NCBI GenBank assembly: GCA_943359485.1
Contig: CALRHR010000007.1
Span: 1-41,372 of the forward strand
Origin: Candidatus Nomurabacteria bacterium
GTDB taxonomy: Bacteria; Patescibacteriota; Minisyncoccia; Phycocordibacterales; UBA9973
Reading direction: 5' to 3'
DNA: 41,372 nucleotides
Of the stretch, positions 7,731-14,412 are shown one piece after another. The notes under the pieces were generated by a model that was given only the letters and a program-made list of their open reading frames with translations, was not told the DNA's origin and did not search any database. Position 1 is the stretch's first letter. Every line of letters starts with the position of its first letter. The translations under genes and the position numbers were made by a program.

Positions 7731-8384
7731 TTAATCTTTTAACCAATAAGTTTTGACCTTAAAATTATATTTGTAAGAGTCTGAAGTCGTCGAGCTGGAG
7801 GCAGAACCTACCCCACCACCTCCGGAAGAAAAAGTAATAGAGGAAATGTCCACGATTCGCAAATTTCTTTCCAAGTCTTTGGTAAAATTAATAAAATTAT
7901 TATAGGAACCGACTGTAGAAAATTCTAAATCCCACGATCCGTAATCCTTGTTTGATTTTTGAGCTACTACCCCACCACCAACCACTGCGCCCGAGTTGAT
8001 AGGAGGAGAAGAAGGAGAAGGAGAAGGAGAAGCGGGAGAAGCGGTGGTTTTGTTATCTTTTGTGTTATCTGTATTATACTTCACCTCTCGCAAGACCATA
8101 CCATAAGGCATAGCAATCTGTTCTATTTCCAGAATCAAACGAATGTTGTCAATATTTTCCGGTAAAAGTTTCTCAAGTTTTATTAAATTATCCGGATTGA
8201 TGGAATTGTATTTAGCAGTCAATTTGTCTCGCTCATTTTCAAGAGCCTTTGAATTATCCAGAGCTTCATTATAAGATCTCACTTGCAAATGAAGCTTCGA
8301 TATATCTTGATATAATGGACTAATAAAAACAAAAAAGACTGTTATGCTGATTGCTATTAAAATAATTGGGGTAATAAATCTCAT
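7731..8384 (-). CDS. pilO: Pilus alignment protein PilO
   Basis: Bitopic inner-membrane protein of the PilM/N/O platform. The 217 aa show a single N-terminal membrane helix (about 4-24), a coiled-coil stretch (about 25-75) and a periplasm-side PilO domain starting near LEKLLPENIDNIRLILEIEQ. A low-complexity Ser/Pro linker (ASPASPSPSPSSPP) interrupts the C-terminal domain. It starts 6 nt after pilN and pairs with it in known systems. Confidence 0.85.
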   Translation of the reverse strand: MRFITPIILIAISITVFFVFISPLYQDISKLHLQVRSYNEALDNSKALENERDKLTAKYNSINPDNLIKLEKLLPENIDNIRLILEIEQIAMPYGMVLREVKYNTDNTKDNKTTASPASPSPSPSSPPINSGAVVGGGVVAQKSNKDYGSWDLEFSTVGSYNNFINFTKDLERNLRIVDISSITFSSGGGGVGSASSSTTSDSYKYNFKVKTYWLKD

Positions 8385-8390
8385 AAAAAA

Positions 8391-8993
8391 TTATATCTCG
8401 GTGGTTTGAACTGTTTTTTTATAATCAACAAAAGTTGGATCAACTGAAAATTCTAAATCAAAAAGCACATTACCCCCTTCATCAAGTGTTAGATTTAAAA
8501 AAACTGGATCAATCAAATTTTTATTTTTTGCGAAAAGATCAGATTGTAGGGCTACAGAACGATATCCTATAGCCATGCCACTTATTTTTACGGCTATTTT
8601 GGCATCCTTTTGGCCTTCAGCGAAAATGTAATCAAACTTAGTATAGCGCACACTCTTCATAGTGATGGCTTCGAGTGCCTTAAAAATGGGAGTTACGGCA
8701 ACATGTCGTCCCAAAATCTCACTCCCTGCGCGCAATCGTTTATCCAACACCTGAAGCTCAGCTATTTTAGCGGGCTCAAAACGATTCTTGGCTAATTCAA
8801 GATCACTCTCCATCTTGGCGATACTCCTTTTTTCGATTCCTTTGTAAAAGAAAAGGCCCACTGAAAACAAAAGTGTAGCAAATAAAATAAAAATAGAAAT
8901 AACACTAAAAAAGCTAACCGCCCGCACAGGAGTAGAGCGTTGTTCGATTATCGGCTTCTTGGGTATGAATGATGTTTGGAAATTCTGTTCCAT
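8391..8993 (-). CDS. pilN: Pilus platform protein PilN
   Basis: The 200 aa have a short cytoplasmic N-terminus (the PilM-binding part in known PilN proteins), one membrane helix (about 25-50), a coiled coil and a ferredoxin-like extracytoplasmic domain. The cytoplasmic peptide (FQTSFIPKKP) resembles the LIPK-type PilM-binding motif. Order and size fit pilM-pilN-pilO. A TATAAT lies 11 nt before the ATG (9005-9010), so it may also start its own short-leader transcript. Confidence 0.85.
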   Translation of the reverse strand: MEQNFQTSFIPKKPIIEQRSTPVRAVSFFSVISIFILFATLLFSVGLFFYKGIEKRSIAKMESDLELAKNRFEPAKIAELQVLDKRLRAGSEILGRHVAVTPIFKALEAITMKSVRYTKFDYIFAEGQKDAKIAVKISGMAIGYRSVALQSDLFAKNKNLIDPVFLNLTLDEGGNVLFDLEFSVDPTFVDYKKTVQTTEI

Positions 8994-9062
8994 TGTACTC
9001 TACTATTATATTACAAAAGCAACTTTTTACGAAGTAAATTGTGTATAACTTTCTGTTTATAC

Positions 9063-10199
9063 CTATTCCAATCTTCGCAAAGCGAGCCCGAGCGCCACAG
9101 CAAACTCGGGACCCATGGTTTCTAAAACTTTAGATAAAAATGCTGGAGCGTTGACCTTGGAAAAAGGATGCCCCATTTCAATTTCGGCCTGAAAATTGCT
9201 GGCAGCCACTTCGCGCAGTCCCTTTAGGAGCGCACCGCCACCTGTAAATATAACTTTGTTTATTGTTCTGTTATATTTCTTTTCATACCCGATCAACACA
9301 CTGTTGGTCTCAGAGAAAATATAATCGATATGAATCCTGATAATATCAGTGAGACTTTTTTCAACTGGATTCCCGAAAAGACCGAATTCTTTTTTCATTT
9401 TTTCCGCTTCAGAAAAAGGAATAGAAAGAGATGAGGAAATAGACGAAGTTATGTCCTCTCCTCCCCTGTCTATCGTATGGTAAGTTTTAAGCATACCAAA
9501 TTCCACAATGGAAAGTTTGGTATATGACGCGCCGAAATCTATTAATAATACAGGAGAGAGTTCGTGTTCAAAGTTTGCCCTAATTGAAGAAAATACTTCA
9601 ATTTCAAAAAAGGCGACATCGAGCAAACTCTGCCGCGCAATTGAATGATATTTGGAAATCGCATCATTCTGTGTTGCTACAACAAGCGCATTTATTTTTT
9701 CTACTGATTTTTGTATAGTATTAGAATCATCTGTTTCTCGATTCATGTCTTCAAAGGAATCTTCTTTTTTAGGTAAAATAAAATAATCGAGAGAAACTTC
9801 AGTAATCGGAACTGGAATATATTTTCGAGCTTCTGTGGAAATAATATTTGCCATTTCCGTTTCTTTTATTTGAATTGGAAGTGAAACAGTGAAAATAAGG
9901 CTTGACCGCACTGGTATGGAAAAGGCTCCTACAGTATTCTCCACTCCGGATTGTTTAAAAACTTCCTTAATGGCTTCTACTATTTTTTCAATCGGCAGGT
10001 TGGTGGTTCGTCCAGCATCAAGAGCGCCATAAGGACCAAGCGCGATAGCGCCGTAAGTTTCAAGCATCGCTTTACCGTTCTTTTTCTTAATCTCAACTAC
10101 TTTAATCGACGAAGAGCCGATATCAATACCGACGGCACTGTCTGTCCCGCCACTAAAAATGCTTATTTTAGAAAATAAAGTTTTAAACGGATTATCCAT
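9063..10199 (-). CDS. pilM: Type IV pilus assembly protein PilM (actin-like)
   Basis: Cytoplasmic actin/FtsA-fold protein that ties the PilN/PilO complex to the motors. The 378 aa carry the ATPase signatures AVGIDIGSSSIKVVEI (phosphate 1, about 22-37), VLLIDFGASYTKLSI (phosphate 2) and VIFTGGGALLKGLREV (adenosine motif). First gene of the pilus cluster, transcribed away from comF; the two nearest start codons are only 2 bp apart. Confidence 0.95.
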   Translation of the reverse strand: MDNPFKTLFSKISIFSGGTDSAVGIDIGSSSIKVVEIKKKNGKAMLETYGAIALGPYGALDAGRTTNLPIEKIVEAIKEVFKQSGVENTVGAFSIPVRSSLIFTVSLPIQIKETEMANIISTEARKYIPVPITEVSLDYFILPKKEDSFEDMNRETDDSNTIQKSVEKINALVVATQNDAISKYHSIARQSLLDVAFFEIEVFSSIRANFEHELSPVLLIDFGASYTKLSIVEFGMLKTYHTIDRGGEDITSSISSSLSIPFSEAEKMKKEFGLFGNPVEKSLTDIIRIHIDYIFSETNSVLIGYEKKYNRTINKVIFTGGGALLKGLREVAASNFQAEIEMGHPFSKVNAPAFLSKVLETMGPEFAVALGLALRRLE

Positions 10200-10208
10200 C
10201 TATGTTAG

Positions 10209-10218
10209 TATTATACCA
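10209..10218. promoter_or_regulatory. Overlapping divergent promoters pilM / comF
   Basis: Minus strand: TGGTATAAT (10218-10210), 10 nt before the pilM ATG. Plus strand: TATTAT (10209-10214), 5 nt before the ATG at 10220. The same base pairs serve as -10 box for both genes, so RNA polymerase should be able to load in only one direction at a time. Confidence 0.6.
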
Positions 10219-10219
10219 T

Positions 10220-10876
10220 ATGGGTTTTTTTAATACTATACTGAACATCGTCTTTCCTATAAACTGCTTGCTGTGTGGAGTTCCCGGAACAGACCTATGC
10301 CTGATGTGCTTATCAGACTCTCCATCTGCAGAGCGTGAAAGTGCAAAATGGATTTTCCCTCTGTATGACTACCGCCACCCGCCGATCAAAAAGGCTCTAT
10401 GGCTCCTGAAGTACAAAGGCAAGAAAAGATTGGCAAAAATTTTCGCCGAAGTTTTATATGGCAGAATTTTAGAAGAACTGGCTGATTTGAGTGTAATGGA
10501 AAATTTTAATAATGTTACCTTGATTCCTATCCCCCTTTCAAAACAAAGATACCGTGAGCGTGGATATAACCAAGCAGAATTAATATGTGAAGAATTAATA
10601 AAATTGGATGAAGAAAAAAATTTAGGATTAGAAAAAGATGTTTTAATAAAAATACTAGACACAAAACGACAAGCGCATATAGAAAACAAAAGAGAACGAC
10701 TACAAAACATCATCAATTCTTTCTCTGTAAAAAAAGAAAATAAAGATAAAATAAAAAACAGAAACATAATTCTAATAGATGACATCACTACCACCGGAGC
10801 CACCCTAACCGAAGCTAAAAAAATCCTAAAACAATCCGGCGCGAGAATTATAATAGCTTTTACTGTGGCACACTAG
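10220..10876 (+). CDS. comF: ComF family phosphoribosyltransferase-like protein
   Basis: ComF proteins are late-competence factors needed for DNA uptake in Gram-positive bacteria and are also widespread in non-competent cells. The protein (218 aa from this start) has an N-terminal zinc ribbon (CLLCG...CLMC), a helical double-psi region and the PRPP-binding loop NIILIDDITTTGATLTEA near the C-terminus. An in-frame ATG also exists at 10202, but that lies upstream of the predicted transcription start, so I prefer 10220 (MGFFNTILN). Its pairing with pilus genes suggests DNA uptake through the pilus. Confidence 0.9.
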   Translation: MGFFNTILNIVFPINCLLCGVPGTDLCLMCLSDSPSAERESAKWIFPLYDYRHPPIKKALWLLKYKGKKRLAKIFAEVLYGRILEELADLSVMENFNNVTLIPIPLSKQRYRERGYNQAELICEELIKLDEEKNLGLEKDVLIKILDTKRQAHIENKRERLQNIINSFSVKKENKDKIKNRNIILIDDITTTGATLTEAKKILKQSGARIIIAFTVAH

Positions 10877-10904
10877 ATCCCCTGTAAAACGAAGAAATTG
10901 CTCC

Positions 10905-11378
10905 CTAAAACTTACAAACAGGCGGAGAACCCCACCAACCATTCGTAGCCATGCTGCCAATTGAGATACCGGTCTTACACCAACCACTAGCGGCAGTATA
11001 AACATAAAGACCGTACTGACTCGTACCTCCGCTATTCCCCACACCATAATAATGGTCGCCGTCGGTGACAAGAATTGCCGGCATACTACCAATATATGTC
11101 GGGACAAGAGCAGCATTGAGCGTCGCGTCACTGAGTATGACATCTCCGTTCCCAACTGGTGATTGAGGATAGGTGCCGTAAGTATCGTAGTAAAGTTCTA
11201 ACGCCGTTCTAAGTGATTTCACATTAGAGATACGAGCGGCGTCTTGACCCTTGGTGCGTGCCGAATTCAAAGAAGCAAGCACCACAGAAGAAAGTATACT
11301 GATTATGGCAATTACGACCAGTAATTCGATAAGGGTAAAACCATGCGAAATAAATTTTTTATGGATTTTAATTATCAT
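10905..11378 (-). CDS. Second type IV pilin (pseudopilin-like)
   Basis: The 157-aa prepilin has leader ...KFISHG followed by FTLIELLVVIAIISILSSVVLASLN; the leader (13 aa) is longer than that of the other pilin. The body has the GspG-like pattern SLRTALELYYDTYGTYPQSP and two C-terminal Cys (WCKTGI, PPVCKF) that could form a disulfide. It stands alone beyond comF. It could be a minor pilin or an alternative major pilin. Confidence 0.88.
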   Translation of the reverse strand: MIIKIHKKFISHGFTLIELLVVIAIISILSSVVLASLNSARTKGQDAARISNVKSLRTALELYYDTYGTYPQSPVGNGDVILSDATLNAALVPTYIGSMPAILVTDGDHYYGVGNSGGTSQYGLYVYTAASGWCKTGISIGSMATNGWWGSPPVCKF

Positions 11379-11701
11379 AAATTTATGGCAATTATTCTTA
11401 AAATGTTTTTTCTACGAGAGCGCCAGCGATTAAAAACATTAGCATTTTTCTATCACCATTTCTATTCTACTACTACTCCATCCCTCTCCGCAAGCCAGGT
11501 GACATAAGATACAAAACCATAGACCTGTTTTAACAATTCTGATGCAAATCAAATTTGGCGGAGCCGGGCGGAATTTCCCCCTCGACTAAATTTTTTGTCG
11601 ACACAAAAAATTTGTCTGGTCACCGACTCGTAATTTTGCAAGCTTGCAAAATTATACTCCGTCGTTCGAATCCTAAAGAATGTGCGTAAGCACATTCTTT
11701 C
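11379..11701. other. Intergenic region with three perfect hairpins beside tRNA-Ser(GCU)
   Basis: No gene is seen. Three perfect inverted repeats stand in a row: AAATTTTTTGT-cgac-ACAAAAAATTT (11588-11613), the 22-bp palindrome AATTTTGCAAGC..GCTTGCAAAATT centred at 11642 (11632-11653) and AAGAATGTGC-gtaa-GCACATTCTT (11677-11700). The linkers contain a T-arm-like word (GTTCGAATCC). The 12-mer tggcggagccgg at 11555-11566 exactly repeats the 3' end of the adjacent tRNA (11702-11713). Confidence 0.7.
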
Positions 11702-11791
11702 TGGCGGAGCCGGCGAGATTCGAACTCGCGAGGGGTTTTAACCCCTGCATCTTTAGCAAAGATGTAGATTAGACCGCTCTCCCACGGCTCC
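11702..11791 (-). tRNA. tRNA-Ser(GCU)
   Basis: Class II tRNA of 90 nt including an encoded CCA. Acceptor GGAGCCG/CGGCTCC, anticodon stem CATCT/AGATG with loop TTGCTAA (anticodon GCT), a long variable arm (AGGGG/CCCCT) and T-arm GCGAG-TTCGAAT-CTCGC. Reads AGC and AGU. Confidence 0.97.
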
Positions 11792-11873
11792 ATCTATAAT
11801 TATAATACCTATTTAATTATGTAATTACTCTAGCATACTCAATGTGTTTTTCCATGTGTTTTCTGATTTTTTC

Positions 11874-11882
11874 TGGTATACT
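11874..11882 (+). promoter_or_regulatory. Extended -10 promoter of tRNA-Ser(ACU)
   Basis: TGGTATACT ends 11 nt before the first base of the mature tRNA, predicting a 5' extension of only a few nucleotides for RNase P. Confidence 0.6.
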
Positions 11883-11893
11883 CAAAAAATTAA

Positions 11894-11980
11894 GGATGAG
11901 TGACCGAGTGGCTTAAGGTAGCGGTTTACTAAACCGCCGTCCCCTTAAAAGGACCGTGGGTTCGAATCCCACCTCATCCG
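11894..11980 (+). tRNA. tRNA-Ser with anticodon ACU
   Basis: Class II tRNA of 87 nt. Acceptor GGATGAG/CTCATCC, D-stem ACC/GGT, anticodon stem GCGGT/ACCGC with loop TTACTAA (U33, anticodon A-C-U, A37), long variable arm (GTCC..GGAC) and T-arm GTGGG-TTCGAAT-CCCAC; discriminator G; CCA not encoded. Every stem is intact, so it is not an obvious pseudogene. ACU anticodons are very rare because GCU already reads both AGY codons. Confidence 0.93.
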
Positions 11981-12175
11981 CAAAGCTTGAAGCGGAGCGA
12001 AAGCTTTGTGGAGAAGAGAAACTGCTGTTAGCAGTTTCGTGTGAGATTCGAATTAATCCCATAATTAGGGGAAAGAGGAGCAACTCCTGCCGTTTTATAA
12101 GCGATGTAGAGCGAGAGAAATTAAAACTACTTTAAGTTTTGATTTCCGAGCCGAGGAGTTTATATGTAGTCATAT
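11981..12175. repeat. Hairpin array downstream of tRNA-Ser(ACU)
   Basis: No gene is seen up to the tspO promoter. Small inverted repeats follow one another: CAAAGCTT/AAGCTTTG (11981-12008), GAAACTGCT-gtt-AGCAGTTTC (12018-12038), GGAG-caa-CTCC, AAAACT-actt-ta-AGTTTT and ATATG-tagt-CATAT. Linkers are purine-rich (ggagcga, gagcgagaga) and one contains gagattcgaa, identical to part of the antisense T-arm of the tRNA-Ser(GCU). Confidence 0.65.
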
Positions 12176-12203
12176 AGGGCATCAAAATGCTACAATACAC
12201 TTT

Positions 12204-12608
12204 ATGAACGAATCAACCCAGTATACAGAATGGTTAAAGCCTTCATGGGCACCACCCTCTTGGCTTTTTGGACCAGTATGGACAGTTTTATATGCAATTA
12301 TTGCCATATCTTTCGGTACAGTATTTTACAAAGCATTCACCAAGCAAATTCCATGGGTAGTGGCTCTGCCTTTTGCGCTCAATTTATTTTTTAATTTCAT
12401 ATTCACACCGATACAATTTGGACTCAAAAACAATCTTCTCGCTTCTGTTGATATCTTACTCGTGGTCGGCACACTGGTCTGGGCGCTCTATGCCATTTGG
12501 CATGCTTCACCTGAACTTCGCTGGGTTGTCTATGCCAACATTCCATATCTCCTCTGGGGCACATTCGCCACTTGTTTACAATTAACCATAACCTACTTAA
12601 ATAGGTAA
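12204..12608 (+). CDS. tspO: TspO/MBR (tryptophan-rich sensory) membrane protein
   Basis: The 134 aa show the family core KPSWAPPSWLFGPVWTVLYA, the Trp-rich membrane helices and the NLFFNFIFTPIQFGLKN segment, which binds porphyrins or cholesterol-like ligands in relatives. Most TspO proteins are about 155 aa with five helices; this one starts at the loop after helix 1, and no upstream start is available, so helix 1 appears to be missing. Leaderless-type promoter TGCTACAAT lies 7 nt before ATG. Confidence 0.88.
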   Translation: MNESTQYTEWLKPSWAPPSWLFGPVWTVLYAIIAISFGTVFYKAFTKQIPWVVALPFALNLFFNFIFTPIQFGLKNNLLASVDILLVVGTLVWALYAIWHASPELRWVVYANIPYLLWGTFATCLQLTITYLNR

Positions 12609-12617
12609 TATGTTAGA

Positions 12618-13184
12618 ATGGGGAAAATGAGGAAATTTCATTACTATAATTACATTGGGATATTCAATATAATTTTTATACTGCTTGCTACAGCACTAAG
12701 CTTGCTTGTTTCTAATGGTGTAGACTTTCGCTCTCATCCAATCAGTGCGCTAGGTGCAGATATAAAAGGAGGTATATATTTTAACGGTGGATTGATCATG
12801 TTTGCAATACTTCAGGTATTCTTCGCCCTGATTCTGTGTCACAAAGCAAAATCGGGCGTAGTGCCCAAAGTGTTTTTTGTTGTCGGGGGTCTATTCCTTG
12901 TGTTGGCTGGGTATTTTCAGTATGGCATCTATACTTCTTTGCATAATTGGTTTGGAACCCTATGCGCGTTATTTGTCGCGACTGGGATCATGATGATATC
13001 GCGGAGCTTATTTAAAAAATCATCCTTGTTACAATATTTTGTCTACGCATCACTAGTGTCAGTTATCGCCAGTTTTTTCCTTCAGGATGCTTTGCTCGGA
13101 GCACGATGGGAGATACTGATGGTAATAGGAATCACCGCTTGGAATGTCATTTTGTCTATTCCGCTTATCAAGCATAGAGCATAG
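12618..13184 (+). CDS. DUF998-like integral membrane protein
   Basis: About 188 aa with six predicted membrane helices and the pattern SHPISALGADIKGGIYFNGGLI followed by HNWFGTLCALFVATGIMM, which resembles the DUF998 family. Function unknown. It starts 9 nt after tspO; a TAATAT box 6 nt before ATG could also serve it directly. An alternative start is the Met three codons downstream (MRKFHYYN). Confidence 0.7.
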   Translation: MGKMRKFHYYNYIGIFNIIFILLATALSLLVSNGVDFRSHPISALGADIKGGIYFNGGLIMFAILQVFFALILCHKAKSGVVPKVFFVVGGLFLVLAGYFQYGIYTSLHNWFGTLCALFVATGIMMISRSLFKKSSLLQYFVYASLVSVIASFFLQDALLGARWEILMVIGITAWNVILSIPLIKHRA

Positions 13185-13209
13185 AGTTCCGCATTATAAA
13201 ATAAATAAT

Positions 13210-13290
13210 ATGTTTATAAAACTATTCGCAATTGCGCTCCCCATTTTCTTCACTATCGATTTGGTACCGATGCTTGAGAGAAAAATGTAA
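13210..13290 (+). pseudogene. Remnant of a DUF2177-like membrane protein
   Basis: A 26-codon frame (MFIKLFAIALPIFFTIDLV then PMLERKM and a stop) matches in style the first helix of DUF2177 proteins (roughly ...ALPVFFAIDMLWLG), which run to about 130 aa. Here the rest is gone and three stop codons follow closely. I read it as a deletion remnant; the match rests on memory of the family. Confidence 0.5.
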
Positions 13291-13339
13291 TAATGAAGCA
13301 GACACTGCCAGTTCAAATTTCGTGTTATAATTTTACTAA

Positions 13340-13738
13340 ATGCAAACTACAAAAATAAAAATCAAGATGTTGGCACTATCTCCAGTAGTTCTTCAAATTG
13401 GGATTGGTTTAGTGGTTGTTTGGTTCGGGTTACAACAAATAAATGACCCCGAGAGCTGGGTAGGGTATTTACCTTCATTTATAAAAAATCTACCAATTAG
13501 TGAAATTAATTTTGTTTATTTAAACGGATATTTCGAACTGATTTTTGGATCTCTTTTGATGGTGGGATTTTACACTAGGATTGTGTCATTTTTATTGGCT
13601 CTTCATATGGCAGGAATTGTCTACTCCCTCGGCTACAATGAAATTAGTGTCCGAGATTTTGGAATTTTCATCGCGCTCCTCGCGATTTTTCTGCACGGAA
13701 AAAGCGACTGCGATTGGGCAAGAAGTGAACCTACTTAA
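13340..13738 (+). CDS. DoxX-like membrane protein
   Basis: The 132 aa have four predicted helices with the DoxX pattern (GLVVVWFGLQQI, YLNGYFELIFGSLLMVGFYTRIVSFLLALHMAGIV). DoxX relatives are small quinone- or redox-linked membrane proteins of uncertain role. Preceded by the extended -10 TGTTATAAT with 8 nt to ATG. Converges with the next gene; the stop codons overlap by 8 bp. Confidence 0.78.
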   Translation: MQTTKIKIKMLALSPVVLQIGIGLVVVWFGLQQINDPESWVGYLPSFIKNLPISEINFVYLNGYFELIFGSLLMVGFYTRIVSFLLALHMAGIVYSLGYNEISVRDFGIFIALLAIFLHGKSDCDWARSEPT

Positions 13739-14081
13739 GTTTTTTCCACTCGCTTTTTAATGTCTTAGCAAAAGCTTTAATATCTTTCTCATGAACTTTG
13801 TATTGTGTGCTGTACTGCTGTGCCAACGCATCGACTGCTTTATGATAAAGCGGTTCGGTTAGATTTTTTACTTTTTTGGCTTTTTGCATGGCTTCTTTTT
13901 GCATCTTAGCCATTAATATGGAAGCTTTCTTTTGATGAGCCTTTGCATTAGGCCCGAGCAAATAATATGCCCCCGCAGTAGCCACTCCGAGCGCGGCTAC
14001 TCCTGCCCCTATTGCCACTTTCTTTCCAGCAGATATCCCACTTTTTTTGTTTGTAATTACTTTCTTTTGATTTTTCTTCAT
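13731..14081 (-). CDS. Lys-rich single-pass membrane protein
   Basis: From the ATG at 14081 (MKKNQKKVITNK) the product is about 116 aa: a basic N-terminus, one Gly/Ala-rich membrane helix (KVAIGAGVAALGVATAGAYY), then a Lys/Ala-rich helical tail. A longer in-frame start at 14156 would overlap the upstream gene and gives an unconvincing N-terminus. I do not recognise a family; the charge could suit DNA or envelope contact. Confidence 0.6.
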   Translation of the reverse strand: MKKNQKKVITNKKSGISAGKKVAIGAGVAALGVATAGAYYLLGPNAKAHQKKASILMAKMQKEAMQKAKKVKNLTEPLYHKAVDALAQQYSTQYKVHEKDIKAFAKTLKSEWKKLK

Positions 14082-14124
14082 ATTTTTTATTATTTTAATA
14101 AAACAATTACGACTATTTTTAATT

Positions 14125-14376
14125 TTAATTTTTGGTCCGCTTTTTCTTTTTGCCAAAAAGAAAATTAAATATCACGCTACCCTTCATGTCTTCAATTAAA
14201 TCTTTTGTTGTATCCCCAATTTCATCAATATCTTTCTCCAACTTATCCACAATCTTGGCGAGAGTTTTAGTGGCATGAATAAGATAAAACAAAAATATGG
14301 CTAATAATATAAACAGAACAACAAAACCGATTGAAGAAATGAAAAAGAACACTTGCGACTGTAAAATTACATCCAT
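14125..14376 (-). CDS. Small single-pass membrane protein
   Basis: About 83 aa from the ATG at 14376 (MDVILQSQVFFFISSIGF): one N-terminal membrane helix followed by an amphipathic helical tail (LAKIVDKLEKDIDEIGDTTKDLIEDMKG) and a basic end. It resembles DUF948-like envelope proteins in layout only. The upstream in-frame Met at 14394 lies within the promoter, so 14376 is preferred. Confidence 0.65.
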   Translation of the reverse strand: MDVILQSQVFFFISSIGFVVLFILLAIFLFYLIHATKTLAKIVDKLEKDIDEIGDTTKDLIEDMKGSVIFNFLFGKKKKRTKN

Positions 14377-14382
14377 AGTTCT

Positions 14383-14406
14383 ATTATACCACAAATGTTA
14401 TATAAT
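14383..14406. promoter_or_regulatory. Divergent leaderless promoters (14376 gene / recG)
   Basis: Minus strand TGGTATAAT (14391-14383) lies exactly 6 nt before the ATG at 14376; plus strand TATAAT (14401-14406) lies exactly 6 nt before the recG ATG. The two are about 10 bp apart, so initiation at one may exclude the other. Confidence 0.7.
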
Positions 14407-14412
14407 TCCTAA

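Noticed and set aside
11588-11700. Possible CRISPR-like array of spaced palindromes
   Set aside because: The stems have different sequences and there are no constant repeats or equal spacers; no cas genes nearby.
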